Numbered from the stretch's first letter, positions 1 to 10,416 are shown. The stretch is DNA of 64,000 bases from Borrelia persica No12 (GCF_000500045.1 NZ_AYOT01000146.1:62001-126000); one strand, 5' to 3'. Notes: generated from the letters alone by a model not told the origin. Numbers and translations are program-made.

Positions 1-456
1 ATAAGGTTTTAACACTAAATGAGGTATTTCTTCTTTAATTTCATTGAGAATTTTAAGTCTACCAATTGACCCAAGAGGAAGTAAAAAATCATTAATAATG
101 AAAGAGATTAATACAATAATTACTCCTAATTTTAAAAAAGGAATTAATAAATGAAAAACAGATATTCCAATTGATCTAAAAGCCAACATTTCATTATGAA
201 TTTTAAACCTATAAATGGTAAGTATCACTGAAAGTAATGCAGCAAATGGAGGAGAGAGGGCAACTACCATAGGAAGTGAATATATGACATAAATAAACGC
301 TTTAAAAAAAGGTACATAATTTTGAAGAAGTATTCTCATAAAAAAAAGTATTTGGTTAATGAGAAAAATAAAGAGAAAAAACAAAAAAGTAACAACAAAA
401 TACTTGAAAAATTCAGCAATTATATAAGATTCATAGTTGTTTTTTAATACTCTCAT
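1..456 (-). CDS. LptF/LptG-family permease, N-terminal part (runs off the window)
   Basis: The first 152 codons of a membrane protein continue past the left edge. The start is the ATG at 456, which overlaps the end of the upstream gene by 26 bases. The N-terminus has a long hydrophobic segment followed by a Leu/Ile/Val-rich region with PPFAALLSVILTIYRF and a loop reading HNEMLAFRSIGIS. That pattern (first TM helix, then E-x-x-A-x-R-x-x-G-x-S) is typical of YjgP/YjgQ permeases. In diderms LptF and LptG form the inner-membrane ABC permease that extracts lipid carriers toward the outer membrane. Borrelia is generally held to lack LPS, so its cargo here is open. Which of the two paralogues this is cannot be told from the fragment. 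Confidence 0.8.
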   Translation of the reverse strand, partial: MRVLKNNYESYIIAEFFKYFVVTFLFFLFIFLINQILFFMRILLQNYVPFFKAFIYVIYSLPMVVALSPPFAALLSVILTIYRFKIHNEMLAFRSIGISVFHLLIPFLKLGVIIVLISFIINDFLLPLGSIGRLKILNEIKEEIPHLVLKPY

Positions 457-1942
457 TTACAAAAACCAAACCATTATTTAAAGTACCAAGTATAACATAA
501 TCATCAAAATTTAAAATTTTTATTAAATTTAAACTAATAAGTCCATCACTAGGACCTAAATAATCCCAACTATCACTCACAGTATCATAAATTAATAGAC
601 CATGCTCAAAAGTCGCAAACAATAGTTTGCTATCTCTAATTTCCATATCAAGAAAATATCCAATGTTAAAATCATTATTAATATCATATCTTACATACGT
701 ATGATTATCTAAATTTATCCTAAAGAGACCCCCTCCATAAGTTCCAATATAATAATCATTATTATGCTTTTTCATAAAATTAATATTTCTCTCACTCTCT
801 ACTTTAGCAAAAAAATCTAAATGTTTAACATTATTAAAATCATTCAGATCAATGCTATAAATAGCCTTATTCATTGTTCCAACCAACAATAAATTTTTCT
901 CTTCATTTAAATATAATGATGAGATCCTATTAGAATCAAGTTTAATATAACTCCACTCACCTACATCAGAATAAAACCATAAACCAGAATTTATGGTTCC
1001 AACAAAAATTCCATCCTTAACACTCAATAAAACCTGTATGCTACCCAAATTCACTTTCAAAGGTGCCTTAATTTGTTTAACAGGTCCTTCCAAATCATCA
1101 ATACAATAAAGAAGATTATTTCCACCAATATATATAGAGCCTTTATGCTCTGTAAAACCCTTTAGACCATTTAAAAAAATACTTTTTTTATCTTTAATAT
1201 AAACTTTATATTCATTATTCTTAATATCATACCTTAAAAGACCACCAAATATATTGGAAACAAAAATATTATTCCCCAATATAAACATATCAAAAATGCT
1301 ATTATCTAAAAATCCCAAAGCCTCTAAATTTAAATAATTTATACCAAACTTATTATTTAAAAAGTTATAAATTCCACGATCATAACCCGAACTAAGAGAA
1401 GCTTTATTAACTTCTTTCAATGCAGATATTGCTCCTACTTTATCCTTAACAAAATATTTAAGCTCAGCAACTCTAAGACTAGCATGCGAATATTTATAAT
1501 TTTTTAAAAAATTATCAAAATGATACTCAGAAAGATCATAAATTCCCATACCATAATTTAAATATCCAAAAAATAAATTTGCCTTGGCAACCAAATCTTT
1601 AGAATAATTTTTTTCATCAGCTACTATTTTATTTAAATAGTAACTGGTTGTACCAAAATCTTGCTTAGCATAACTCTCTCTAGCACTTTTAAAATAAAGA
1701 CTCTCCTCCTTTAAAAAAGCGTCACTTAAAAAGAAAGATTCATCATCTTTAAGTCCCAATAGATAACCCCTCTCATGAATCTCCAACTCAGCAACATCTA
1801 AAACATCTGATTTGTGATTATCCTCTATAAAATCAAGAGAAATTTCAATATTTTCATTAGTAAGACACGACAAAAATAAAAATAAGCTTAACACAATAAG
1901 CCTGCCTTTTAAAATATGGTTTATACAATCTACAAATATCAT
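431..1942 (-). CDS. Probable lipoprotein with TPR-like N-terminus and beta-propeller repeats
   Basis: 503 residues. The N-terminus has a hydrophobic stretch ending in LFLSC near residue 26, a spirochaete-style lipobox, so a lipid-anchored envelope protein is likely. Residues of about 70-180 look helical and repeat-like (FFGYLNYGMGIYDLSEYHFDNF), resembling a tetratricopeptide region. From about 200 to the end there are repeated blocks of the type GGLLRYDIKNNEY, NSGLWFYSDVGEW, YGGGLFRINLDN and EHGLLIYDTVSDSW, which match two-component-regulator-type propeller blades. It lies between pnp and the LptF/G-type permease, 9 bases after pnp and overlapping the permease. The function is unknown. A scaffold or ligand-binding role is only an inference from fold. 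Confidence 0.75.
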   Translation of the reverse strand: MIFVDCINHILKGRLIVLSLFLFLSCLTNENIEISLDFIEDNHKSDVLDVAELEIHERGYLLGLKDDESFFLSDAFLKEESLYFKSARESYAKQDFGTTSYYLNKIVADEKNYSKDLVAKANLFFGYLNYGMGIYDLSEYHFDNFLKNYKYSHASLRVAELKYFVKDKVGAISALKEVNKASLSSGYDRGIYNFLNNKFGINYLNLEALGFLDNSIFDMFILGNNIFVSNIFGGLLRYDIKNNEYKVYIKDKKSIFLNGLKGFTEHKGSIYIGGNNLLYCIDDLEGPVKQIKAPLKVNLGSIQVLLSVKDGIFVGTINSGLWFYSDVGEWSYIKLDSNRISSLYLNEEKNLLLVGTMNKAIYSIDLNDFNNVKHLDFFAKVESERNINFMKKHNNDYYIGTYGGGLFRINLDNHTYVRYDINNDFNIGYFLDMEIRDSKLLFATFEHGLLIYDTVSDSWDYLGPSDGLISLNLIKILNFDDYVILGTLNNGLVFVNESIKKQL

Positions 1943-1951
1943 AATATCCTA

Positions 1952-4102
1952 TTAATCTCTAGCTAATTCAAGCTCAATCTTTCCAAATTTATCAATATCA
2001 GATATTCTAACTTTAACCATCTGTCCCTCTTCTAATCTTGACACACGAATACCAAATGTACTTCTGTTATCCCTTCCATATCTAGAATGTCTATTGCTGT
2101 ACCTAGAATGCCTCATATCACCATATCTATCATCTCTAGATCTTGCTCTATTGCTTAAAAAACCTTCTTTAGTAGGAGTAAGTTCAATAAAAGCTCCAAA
2201 ACTATTAATTTTCTTCACAATCCCTTCATAAACCTCACCAACCTTAGGTTCTTTAACAATGCTCTCTATTTTTGCTTTAGCTTTTTGCATCTTGAAGTCA
2301 TCAGTCCCAAAAAGAGTAATTCTACCATCTTGTTCAATTTGAACTCTAACTTCAAATTCATCTGTAATTGCTTTAACTGTTTTACCAGTAGCACCAATAA
2401 CAAGAGAAATTTTATCAATATCAATTTGCAACTGAACAATTTTAGGTGCATTCACAGATATATCATTTCTTGATCTTGAAATTACAGAATCCATAATAGA
2501 TAGAATATGCATTCTCCCAATTCTTGCCTGTTCAAGAGCATCTCTCATCAATTGTTTTGTAACATTTGAAATTTTAATGTCCATCTGAAAACCAGTAATG
2601 CCATTCTTAGTGCCTGCAACTTTAAAATCCATATCACCTAAATGATCTTCTTCTCCAAGGATATCACTCAAAATAACATATTTATCATTACTACTAATAA
2701 GTCCCATAGCTATTCCCGCAACTTGTTCTTTAACAGGAACTCCAGCGGCCATTAAAGACATACTTCCAGAACACACGGTTGCCATTGATGAGGAACCATT
2801 TGATTCTAATATTTCAGATACCACTCTAATTGTATATGGAAAATCATCTTTTTTAGGCAACATAGCTTCAAGAGATCTTTGTGCTAAATGCCCATGTCCA
2901 ATCTCACGTCTTCCAGTCATAAGTCTACCTGTCTCACCAACAGAAAACGGCGGGAAATTATAATGAAGCATAAAATTAAGACGCTTATCACCATCAATAT
3001 CGTCCATTATTTGCTCATCAATACTCGTACCTAGCGTCGTTACAGCCAATGCCTGAGTTTCACCTCTTGTAAAAAGAGCAGAACCATGCGTCCTCTTTAA
3101 AAGGTCAACCTCAGCAACAATATCCCTTATTTGTGTAGGAGTTCGACCATCCGTTCTAATATTATTTTCTAAGATTGATTTTCTAACAATTTCTTGTTCA
3201 AGCTCATCAAAAGTTTTGTAAAAAAGACTCTCATTCTCCTCATTTATCTGCTCCATAGAAACAAAATGTTCATATGCTTTCTGTTTAACTAACTTTATAG
3301 CCTTATCCCTATTAAGCTTTCCCTTTACAAAACAAGCATCTTTAAGTTCAGAATAAATTAAATTTTTAAGCTCATCCTTAAATTCAAAAACCTTTTCTTC
3401 ATAAGCAAGTGGCAATTTTTCTCTCTCACCTATTAGACATATAAATTCTTTCTGAAGATCACAAATTTGCTTAATATACTCATTAGCCTTATCTATAGCA
3501 GCAAGCAACACTTCCTCGCTAACTTCATTAGCACCACCTTCAACCATTGTAATGCCATCCAAACTTCCCGCAACAACAATATCTAAAGCAGAATCCTGTA
3601 TTTCATCAAAAGAAGGATTTACTACAAACTCATCATTTAAATAAGCTATTCTCACAGCTGCAATAGGACCATTAAATGGAATATCTGACAAAAAAACAGC
3701 CGCAAAAGCAGCATTCATCCCCACAATATCAGGAGGATTCATTTGATCCGTAGACAAAGTCGTAGGCACAATCTGAATTTCTCTACCAAATCTTTTATCA
3801 AAAAGTGGTCTCATAGGCCTATCTATCAATCTAGAAACAAGCACTTCTTTATCTTTTGGTTTACCTTCCCTCTTAATAAAACCTCCAGGAATCTTTCCTG
3901 CAGCATAATATTTTTCATTATATTCAACAGATAAAGGAACAAAATCTAAATTTTCTTTAACTGAATCTGAACAACAAACTGTAGCAAGAACAGTAGAACC
4001 ACCATAAGTAGCAAGAACTGCCCCATTTGCTTGCTTAGCTAACAACCCTGTTTCCAAAATTAAATCTTCTCTGCCTATTTTCAATTTTAAAACTTTTTTC
4101 AA
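1952..4102 (-). CDS. pnp: Polyribonucleotide nucleotidyltransferase (PNPase)
   Basis: PNPase degrades RNA 3' to 5' with phosphate and is a core part of mRNA turnover. The protein has two RNase PH-like domains ([20 protein letters not shown], then [13 protein letters not shown] in the second), a KH domain ([18 protein letters not shown]) and a C-terminal S1 domain. I place the start at the TTG at 4102: it gives [12 protein letters not shown], as in the family, and has GAGGGG six bases upstream. A longer reading from 4132 would run into rpsO. Length is then 716 residues. The S1 domain is split by an insert of roughly 35 residues rich in Arg, Ser, Tyr, Asp and His, after GFLSNRA and before VSRLEEGQ. 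It follows rpsO by 13 bases, the common rpsO-pnp order. Confidence 0.97.
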   Translation of the reverse strand: MKKVLKLKIGREDLILETGLLAKQANGAVLATYGGSTVLATVCCSDSVKENLDFVPLSVEYNEKYYAAGKIPGGFIKREGKPKDKEVLVSRLIDRPMRPLFDKRFGREIQIVPTTLSTDQMNPPDIVGMNAAFAAVFLSDIPFNGPIAAVRIAYLNDEFVVNPSFDEIQDSALDIVVAGSLDGITMVEGGANEVSEEVLLAAIDKANEYIKQICDLQKEFICLIGEREKLPLAYEEKVFEFKDELKNLIYSELKDACFVKGKLNRDKAIKLVKQKAYEHFVSMEQINEENESLFYKTFDELEQEIVRKSILENNIRTDGRTPTQIRDIVAEVDLLKRTHGSALFTRGETQALAVTTLGTSIDEQIMDDIDGDKRLNFMLHYNFPPFSVGETGRLMTGRREIGHGHLAQRSLEAMLPKKDDFPYTIRVVSEILESNGSSSMATVCSGSMSLMAAGVPVKEQVAGIAMGLISSNDKYVILSDILGEEDHLGDMDFKVAGTKNGITGFQMDIKISNVTKQLMRDALEQARIGRMHILSIMDSVISRSRNDISVNAPKIVQLQIDIDKISLVIGATGKTVKAITDEFEVRVQIEQDGRITLFGTDDFKMQKAKAKIESIVKEPKVGEVYEGIVKKINSFGAFIELTPTKEGFLSNRARSRDDRYGDMRHSRYSNRHSRYGRDNRSTFGIRVSRLEEGQMVKVRISDIDKFGKIELELARD

Positions 4103-4115
4103 AACCAACCCCTCA

Positions 4116-4382
4116 TTACTTTCTAAGTCCAAGTTTAGATATTAAGGTTCTATAAGCTTCCAAATTCTTTTTTTGATAATATCTTAATAAACTTCTTCTC
4201 TGCCCAACTAACTTTAATAAACCTCTCTTAGAGCTATGATCTTTTTTATTATTTTTCAAATGTTCTGTTAAATATCTTATTCTATCTGTAATTAACGCTA
4301 TTTGCACTTCAACTGAACCTGTATCATTCGAATTCTTTCCGAATTCTGTAATTATTTTTTGTTTCTGTTCTTTACTAATCAT
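4116..4382 (-). CDS. rpsO: 30S ribosomal protein S15
   Basis: S15 binds 16S rRNA and helps build the platform of the small subunit. The protein is 88 residues from [15 protein letters not shown], the usual length, with the family signature [22 protein letters not shown] and the conserved DHSSKRGLL segment. The ATG at 4382 has AGGAG upstream. A longer frame to 4427 would add 15 residues not found in the family. A good promoter lies at 4456-4484. It is followed closely by pnp, so the two are probably one transcript. Confidence 0.97.
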   Translation of the reverse strand: MISKEQKQKIITEFGKNSNDTGSVEVQIALITDRIRYLTEHLKNNKKDHSSKRGLLKLVGQRRSLLRYYQKKNLEAYRTLISKLGLRK

Positions 4383-4455
4383 AAAAACGGCTCCTATACC
4401 ATCATAGCAAAGCCTAAAATAGACCATCTTGCTATAATTAAAATCTTCAAAGTAA

Positions 4456-4484
4456 ATTATAATATTTTTTTACTCAAATAACAA
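4456..4484 (-). promoter_or_regulatory. Sigma-70-type promoter for rpsO-pnp
   Basis: Read on the minus strand: TTGTTA, a 17-base spacer, and a perfect TATAAT. The -10 ends about 74 bases before the rpsO start, leaving a leader long enough for the known autogenous control of S15 in other bacteria. The rest of the 4383-4647 gap shows no ORF that I trust. Confidence 0.65.
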
Positions 4485-4647
4485 AAACAGTCTAACGACT
4501 TTCTTGCCAAAGAATTACGCAAACCTAATCAAATTCATCATCAATAATAATTTTAAAGAATATCCAACTATAAAAATCTTATTTCACTCTTATTTAGCTA
4601 AAACATTGCAACAAAAACTAATAATTAGTATCTATAAATGAAAAATA

Positions 4648-5493
4648 TCAAAAAATAATAATATACTTATATTTATTTAAACCAATACCATAAATTACTG
4701 CCAATATATCTTCATTTTTAGATTTCAAAATTTTAAATTCGCCAATATTAATCAAAATATTAATATAAACACCATTTTTAATAAGCTTAATCATACTACT
4801 GCCAACATAAATTTTCTCAAAAAACTTTAAAGATTCTACACTAATTAAAGCATTATCATTAAATTCTTCAAAAAAACAAGCATCATCTAATTTAAAATCA
4901 CCAACCTGAGTTCTCTTAAGACTCTTTACATAAGCACACGATCCTAAAGAAGACGCCAAATCTCTTGCTATGCTTCTAACATAAGTACCCTTAGAACATT
5001 TGATCTTCAATTTTAAAATATGAGAATCAATATTATAATCTAAAATATCAATATCATATATATTTACCCTTCTGGCTTGCAAATCAAAAGACTGTCCACT
5101 AAGAGCAAGTTTATACGCTCTTTGTCCATTAACATGAATTGAAGAAAATTTAGGTGGAATTTGAGAAATTTCACCTATTAAAGATCTAATACCAAGCACT
5201 ATTTCATCTAAACTGGGAACATAATCTGTCGTACTTACTATTTTACCATTAGGATCAAGTGTATCGGTTTCAACGCCAAACTCAAATTCAGATATATACT
5301 CTTTATCTAAAGATGTAATATAATTTGAAAGTTTAGTACATTGCCCAATTAAAACAATTAAAAGACCACTTGCAAATTTATCAAGTACACCCGTATGCCC
5401 AACGCGACTTGTAGAGAAATATTTTTTTACAGGATAGAGAGCCTCATAAGAGGTTATTCCAACTTTTTTATTTAACAAAATAATTCCATTCAT
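4648..5493 (-). CDS. truB: tRNA pseudouridine-55 synthase TruB
   Basis: TruB makes pseudouridine 55 in the T-loop of tRNAs. The catalytic motif is visible as GHTGVLDKFASGLL with Asp38, a variant of the usual GHTGTLDPLATGVL. Later motifs include QIPPKFSSIHVNGQRAY and KCSKGTYVRSIARDLA, all typical. Length is 281 residues from the ATG at 5493. A TTG one codon earlier is possible but has no better ribosome site. The short C-terminal tail is Ile/Lys-rich and poorly conserved in look. It lies 9 bases downstream of rbfA in the rimP-nusA-infB-rbfA-truB cluster. Confidence 0.95.
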   Translation of the reverse strand: MNGIILLNKKVGITSYEALYPVKKYFSTSRVGHTGVLDKFASGLLIVLIGQCTKLSNYITSLDKEYISEFEFGVETDTLDPNGKIVSTTDYVPSLDEIVLGIRSLIGEISQIPPKFSSIHVNGQRAYKLALSGQSFDLQARRVNIYDIDILDYNIDSHILKLKIKCSKGTYVRSIARDLASSLGSCAYVKSLKRTQVGDFKLDDACFFEEFNDNALISVESLKFFEKIYVGSSMIKLIKNGVYINILINIGEFKILKSKNEDILAVIYGIGLNKYKYIIIF

Positions 5494-5502
5494 CAAATTT
5501 TA

Positions 5503-5862
5503 CTATTCTTCACCAAAATCTAAATTTTCAATTAGTTTATTAACATAAAAAGCTTTAGAAATAGTATCATCTCTTACAAAATTCAATTTTGGAGTATTTT
5601 TAACTCTAATACGTTTAGCAATTTCTCTTTGAATAAATCCCTTAGCATTATTTAATGCTTTAACAGCATTATCCAAAGACACACCTTCTTTAATAGAGCC
5701 CACAAACACCTTAGAATTAATTAAATCATTTGCAATTTCAACTCTTACAACAGTCAAAAACTCATGTACTCTAGGATCCTTAATGGCTCTTGTTAGTATT
5801 AAATTACCAATCTCTTGAATCAATAAACTCTCAAGTTTTGATTTTCTTATTGCTTTTTCCAT
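5503..5862 (-). CDS. rbfA: Ribosome-binding factor A
   Basis: RbfA binds the 30S subunit late in assembly and helps 16S rRNA 5' end maturation. From the ATG at 5862 the protein is 119 residues, starting [18 protein letters not shown], with the KH-like core [21 protein letters not shown] near the end. A longer frame reaching 5898 starts at a TTG inside infB and would add 12 unrelated residues, so I prefer 5862 even though its Shine-Dalgarno is weak. Translation may be coupled to infB, which ends 25 bases upstream. Confidence 0.92.
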   Translation of the reverse strand: MEKAIRKSKLESLLIQEIGNLILTRAIKDPRVHEFLTVVRVEIANDLINSKVFVGSIKEGVSLDNAVKALNNAKGFIQREIAKRIRVKNTPKLNFVRDDTISKAFYVNKLIENLDFGEE

Positions 5863-5887
5863 ACGTACACACAAACAAAACAAATTG

Positions 5888-8521
5888 TCAAGACTCAAAA
5901 CGTCTCTTCACTTTTTTAATTTCAAATGCCTCAATGACATCACCTTCTTTAATGTTAAAATAATTATCAATCATAATTCCACATTCATACTGAGCACTAA
6001 CTTCTTTAACATCCTCTTTAAATCTCTTTAATGAAGAAATTTTACCAGAATGCACTTGATATCCTTCTCGCATAATATTAGTTACAGCATCACGCTTTAT
6101 GCATCCTTGCGACACATAACATCCAGCCACTACCCCAACCTTAGGAATATTGATAACGGCACGAACTTCAGCAAATCCAATAAACTGCTGCTCAATATCT
6201 GGTTCCAACATACCTTCAAGAACTGATTTAATATCATTAATTGCATCATAAATAATATTATATTTCCTAATTTCAACTTTTTCTTGATCAGCTAAAAATT
6301 GTGCTTTTGCTGTAGGCCGTACATGAAAACCAATAATAACTGCTTCACTTGCTGCTGCGAAACTAATATCAGTCTCTGTTATTGCACCTACTGATGAATG
6401 AATAACTTTGACCCTAACTTCCTTATTAGTCAATTTTTCAAGAGAATGCTTCAAAGCCTCAACAGAACCCTGAACATCTGCTTTTAAAATTATTTTAAGT
6501 TCCCTTAACTCTCCCTCCTTAATTGAATCATAAAGATTTGACATGGTAACTTTTTTTACATTTTTAGCATCTTCATATTTCTTAAGATCTTGCCTCTTAG
6601 AACTAATTAATTTAGCTTCCTTTTCTGTCCTTGTAACCTGAAATGGATCACCAGCTTGCGGAATTGATGAGAAACCTAAAACGCTAACTGCTTTTGCAGG
6701 ACCAACACTCTTAACAGATACTCCTCGCTCATTAATTAATGCCCTCACCTTACCATGATATACTCCTCCAACAAAAGAATCTCCGATAGAAAGAGTTCCA
6801 TCCTCAATTATAACGGAACAAACCACTCCCCTACCCATATCAATCTTAGCATCAAGAACCCTACCAATGGCCCTTTTAGTCGGATTTGCTTTTAATGACA
6901 TTACTTCGGCTTGCAAAATAATCATATCAAGAAGTTCTGTAATACCAATATTTTTTAGAGCTGATATTGCAACAAAAATCGTATTTCCACCCCAATCTTC
7001 AGGTATCAAATCATACTCTGAAAGCTGATGCTTAATTCTATCTATATTTGAATCTGGTAAATCAATTTTATTAACCGCAACTATAATAGGAACACTCGCA
7101 TCTTTTGCATGATTAATAGCCTCAACAGTCTGTGGCATTACTCCATCAACAGCAGAAACAACAAGCACAACAATATCGGTAACTTGCGCCCCTCTACTTC
7201 TCATCATTGTAAAAGCTTCATGTCCTGGAGTATCTAAAAACGTTATTTCATGCTCATTATAATTAATAGTATAAGCACCAATATGTTGAGTAATTCCCCC
7301 AAACTCAGTTTGATTTATATCAATATTCTGCAACACTGATAAAAGTCTAGTCTTTCCATGATCAACATGTCCCATTATTGTAATAATAGGTGGTTTTGCA
7401 ACCCTCTTACTCTCATCATCCTCTTCCTCTTCTATTACTGTTTCATCATAAATTGAAACAACATTTACTCTAGAACCATACTCTTCAACCAAAATAGTAG
7501 CGGTATCCGAATCGATCTTTTCATTAATAGTAGCCATTACGCCTAAGGTCATTAATTTAGCAATTAAATCTGAAGATTTTAAATTCATTTTTCTTGCAAG
7601 TTCAGCAACAGTAATACTACCCATAATATCAATTGACTTAGGAATTGGATTCGCTAGATTTTCTTTCTTTTTTTTCTGAAGCTGTTCAAAAACTTTTTGT
7701 TCTATTGTCTGACTTTCAATCTCTTCCTTTTTCCTTTTATAAACTTTTTGACTCTCTTGCTGTTGTTTCTTTTTTTCACCAAGTTTTCTGTTAAGAAGAC
7801 CTTTATTATCAGAATCAGCAGGTGGTGATATAGAAACGCTAGATACAACCTTAGTTCTAATTACCCTTCTAAACGAATGGAAAGTAGTATTACCACTATT
7901 ACTATTATCTCTATTATGAGTATAGTTTTTATTAAAGTGTCCCCTATTGCCCTGCTGCGTCCCAAAATTATCTCTATTATCTGAATGAAAAGAAGAAGAC
8001 CTCACACCACCTCTAGAATAAGAATGTTCCCTATTATCTCTATTGCTGTTATCCCTATTATGAGTATAGTTTTTATTAAAGTGTCCCCTATTGCCCTGCT
8101 GCGTCCCAGAACTATCTCTATTATCTGAATGAAAAGAAGAAGACCTCACACCACCTCTAGAATAAGAATGCCCTCTATTATCTCTATTACTATTATCCCT
8201 ATTATGAGTATAATTTTTATTAAAGTGTCCCCTATTGCCCTGTTGCGTCCCAGAACTATCTCTATTATCTGAATGAAAAGAAGAAGACCTCACACCACCT
8301 CTAGAATAAGAATGCCCTCTATTATCTCTATTATCATACGAATACCCTTTACCAGAAGGTTGACTATTCCATGAATTCGAAGTTCCTCCAGCAAAATCAT
8401 CTCTAGACTTACTTAATTTTTTATCAGTATGAGTTACAACTTTAACCACCTTCTTTCGTAATTTAACAACCTTAATTTTTTTTTCATCTTCACTACGATC
8501 ATCATCAATATTTTCTGACAA
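5888..8521 (-). CDS. infB: Translation initiation factor IF-2
   Basis: IF-2 is the GTPase that brings initiator tRNA to the ribosome. The start is a TTG at 8521 (MSENIDDD), with GAGGAG seven bases upstream inside the end of nusA. A start at 8545 would overlap nusA. Length is 877 residues. The N-terminal region of about 300 residues is basic then low complexity and holds three tandem copies of a 48-residue unit rich in Gly, Asn, Arg, Ser and Asp. Then come a Lys/Gln/Glu helix, the IF2_N segment ([21 protein letters not shown]), the G domain (GHVDHGKT near residue 384, [14 protein letters not shown]) and the C-terminal domains ending in [14 protein letters not shown]. It sits between nusA and rbfA. 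Confidence 0.97.
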   Translation of the reverse strand: MSENIDDDRSEDEKKIKVVKLRKKVVKVVTHTDKKLSKSRDDFAGGTSNSWNSQPSGKGYSYDNRDNRGHSYSRGGVRSSSFHSDNRDSSGTQQGNRGHFNKNYTHNRDNSNRDNRGHSYSRGGVRSSSFHSDNRDSSGTQQGNRGHFNKNYTHNRDNSNRDNREHSYSRGGVRSSSFHSDNRDNFGTQQGNRGHFNKNYTHNRDNSNSGNTTFHSFRRVIRTKVVSSVSISPPADSDNKGLLNRKLGEKKKQQQESQKVYKRKKEEIESQTIEQKVFEQLQKKKKENLANPIPKSIDIMGSITVAELARKMNLKSSDLIAKLMTLGVMATINEKIDSDTATILVEEYGSRVNVVSIYDETVIEEEEDDESKRVAKPPIITIMGHVDHGKTRLLSVLQNIDINQTEFGGITQHIGAYTINYNEHEITFLDTPGHEAFTMMRSRGAQVTDIVVLVVSAVDGVMPQTVEAINHAKDASVPIIVAVNKIDLPDSNIDRIKHQLSEYDLIPEDWGGNTIFVAISALKNIGITELLDMIILQAEVMSLKANPTKRAIGRVLDAKIDMGRGVVCSVIIEDGTLSIGDSFVGGVYHGKVRALINERGVSVKSVGPAKAVSVLGFSSIPQAGDPFQVTRTEKEAKLISSKRQDLKKYEDAKNVKKVTMSNLYDSIKEGELRELKIILKADVQGSVEALKHSLEKLTNKEVRVKVIHSSVGAITETDISFAAASEAVIIGFHVRPTAKAQFLADQEKVEIRKYNIIYDAINDIKSVLEGMLEPDIEQQFIGFAEVRAVINIPKVGVVAGCYVSQGCIKRDAVTNIMREGYQVHSGKISSLKRFKEDVKEVSAQYECGIMIDNYFNIKEGDVIEAFEIKKVKRRFES
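7905..8337 (-). repeat. Three 144-bp tandem repeats inside infB
   Basis: The 10-mer ATTAAAGTGT recurs on the plus strand at 7931, 8075 and 8219, exactly 144 bases apart, and the flanking text matches almost base for base. 144 is a multiple of three, so each unit encodes 48 residues ([16 protein letters not shown], then [17 protein letters not shown], then NRDN-type linkers). The unit nearest 7931 carries two changes in the protein (DNFGTQQG in place of DSSGTQQG, and an EHSYS start). Outer edges are approximate. Confidence 0.93.
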
Positions 8522-8525
8522 ACTA

Positions 8526-9971
8526 TTACTCCTCTTCAAATTCAAAACTAAGCCCTATATTGCAACCTGGACAAAAAGTCATATTCTCATTAATCACAGC
8601 CCCACACTCAGGACAAAGTAAGTCTTCCTCATCTGTCACACCTTCAACAGACTCATCATCATTAGAAATTATCACCATTCCCTCTTTTAATATCCTATTT
8701 ATTTCTTCTTGTTTTTCATAACTTATTCCCAACTCAAAAAGCTTGTCTTCACTAACATTTAAAAAATTATCAATATCATCAAGTCCAGCTTCAATCAACT
8801 TAGCAACAATATCATCATCAAGAACCTTAAGTTCGCTAATTTTGTTTATCTCTTCAAACTCATCTTCTTGAACATTATCCTGAATAATCTTGTCAAACAT
8901 TTCAAAAGTCTCTTGCTTAAATTCTCCACTCGCCTTCATTGCTGCAAATTGACTATTAGTTTTAACATCAATCGCCCAATCAAGAAGCCTATTTGCAAGT
9001 CTAACATTTTGTCCCATTTTACCTATTGCAAGCGAAAGCTGATCATCATTCACAACAACTAAAGCTTTATGCAAATCTTCATCAACAATATATACATTAT
9101 CTATCTTAGCTGGTGTTAGAGAATCCTTAATAAATTCCTTGATATCTTTAGAATAAGGAATAACATCTATTTTCTCTCCCTCAAGCTCCTTAATAATTGA
9201 TTGAATTCTAACACCCTTTTGCCCAATACAAGGACCTACAGGATCAACTTCTTCTTTCTCAGAATAAACAGCAACCTTAGTCCTATAACCTGGATCCCTT
9301 ACTATTTTATGGATCTTAATAATCCCCTCTTCAATCTCAGGAATTTCAAGAGTAAGCAATTCTTCAATAAATTTAGGGTGAGTTCTTGATAAGACCACCT
9401 CTATTCCATTTCTTCCTTTTTTAACACTATAAACAAGAACTCTAACTTTATCATTAAGTCCATAAACTTCTCTTGGAGATTGATATTTCTTAGGAATAAC
9501 ACCATCTGTACTACCAAGATTAACATAAAGATCTCCATTTCTATTTTGTTGGACATAACCAATAACAATTTTATGTAATTTATGCTTAAATTCTAAATAA
9601 AGTTCATTATCTTCAATTCCCTGTAAGTCACTTTTAGTTCTCTGTTTGGCAACCTGAATTGAAAGTCTATCAAAAATCTTAGGATCAATTTCAACATAAA
9701 CATATTCATTATCTACAACCTCAAATGCTTGAGCATCATCCCTTAATATTTCAATTATACCATTTTGAACTTCATCCACAATCTTTTTTTTAGAATAAAC
9801 TATCAAGTCTCCAGTATCACCATCAAATTTAATTAAAGCATTATCACTTGTTCCAAAATACTTCTTATAAGCTATTATTACGGATTCCTTCACCGTTTTT
9901 CTAATAGCATCTATACTCATTCCACGCTCACTAGCAATATTGGCAATCATTTGACCAGTACCCTTTATCAT
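8526..9971 (-). CDS. nusA: Transcription factor NusA with C-terminal zinc ribbon
   Basis: NusA binds RNA polymerase and controls pausing, termination and antitermination. From the ATG at 9971 the protein is 481 residues (MIKGTGQMIANIASERG); AAAGGAGT lies seven bases upstream, so the longer frame to 10061 is rejected. It has the NTD, an S1 domain (HKIVIGYVQQNRNGDLYVNLG) and two KH domains (GPCIGQKGVRIQSIIKEL and SLAIGKMGQNVRLANRL). A helical acidic region follows (KLIEAGLDDIDNFLNVSEDKL), which looks like a single helix-hairpin-helix repeat. The last 35 residues hold CPEC and CPGC 13 residues apart, a probable zinc ribbon that is not part of classical NusA. It lies 4 bases before infB and 13 bases after rimP. 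Confidence 0.95.
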   Translation of the reverse strand: MIKGTGQMIANIASERGMSIDAIRKTVKESVIIAYKKYFGTSDNALIKFDGDTGDLIVYSKKKIVDEVQNGIIEILRDDAQAFEVVDNEYVYVEIDPKIFDRLSIQVAKQRTKSDLQGIEDNELYLEFKHKLHKIVIGYVQQNRNGDLYVNLGSTDGVIPKKYQSPREVYGLNDKVRVLVYSVKKGRNGIEVVLSRTHPKFIEELLTLEIPEIEEGIIKIHKIVRDPGYRTKVAVYSEKEEVDPVGPCIGQKGVRIQSIIKELEGEKIDVIPYSKDIKEFIKDSLTPAKIDNVYIVDEDLHKALVVVNDDQLSLAIGKMGQNVRLANRLLDWAIDVKTNSQFAAMKASGEFKQETFEMFDKIIQDNVQEDEFEEINKISELKVLDDDIVAKLIEAGLDDIDNFLNVSEDKLFELGISYEKQEEINRILKEGMVIISNDDESVEGVTDEEDLLCPECGAVINENMTFCPGCNIGLSFEFEEE

Positions 9972-9984
9972 ATCCAAGACTCCT

Positions 9985-10416
9985 TTAAGACAATTTAGCC
10001 TTTTTGACATTACTATAAAGAATTTTTTCTTCTTTATCTTCTGTTTTAAAAATAAAGCCATCTGTCTCTGCTCTTAAGATAAAACCTTCTTCAAAATCAT
10101 TCTTTAACATCAATTTAATCTTTCTACCCTCAAAAATCTTAAACTCCTTATCACTCTTAATTTTTCTATTTATCCCAGGCGTAGAGATTTCTAAACTAAC
10201 ATTATATTTAAGAACCGCTTCTAATTTCAATAAAATCATCTTATGTAAATCATAAAGCACATTAATCCCGAAATTATCACTTTTATAAAGAACCACCTGA
10301 ATTCTACCTCCACCCTTTTTTCTAAAAGCATTAATTTCTATAATTTCGATTCCTAATAGATATGTTACATCCTTTATTAAATTATAAATTTCACTATTAT
10401 CAGCAATTTTAATCAA
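9985..10416 (-). CDS. rimP: Ribosome maturation factor RimP
   Basis: RimP is needed for 30S maturation. The 143-residue protein has the family pattern [26 protein letters not shown], then [18 protein letters not shown], and an SH3-like C-terminal part ([22 protein letters not shown]). The usual LEVSSPGLDRPL motif is kept as [12 protein letters not shown]. The start is TTG at 10416, with AGGGAT just upstream. It is the first gene of the rimP-nusA-infB-rbfA-truB series, the same order as in many bacteria. Confidence 0.9.
   Translation of the reverse strand: MIKIADNSEIYNLIKDVTYLLGIEIIEINAFRKKGGGRIQVVLYKSDNFGINVLYDLHKMILLKLEAVLKYNVSLEISTPGINRKIKSDKEFKIFEGRKIKLMLKNDFEEGFILRAETDGFIFKTEDKEEKILYSNVKKAKLS

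Noticed and set aside
4103-4132. Longer pnp start at 4132
   Set aside because: It overlaps the rpsO stop and has no ribosome site; the TTG at 4102 has GAGGGG six bases upstream and fits the family N-terminus.
7905-8337. The 144-bp repeats as a CRISPR-like array or VNTR outside coding sequence
   Set aside because: The units are in frame with IF-2, contiguous with no spacers, and their length is a multiple of three.
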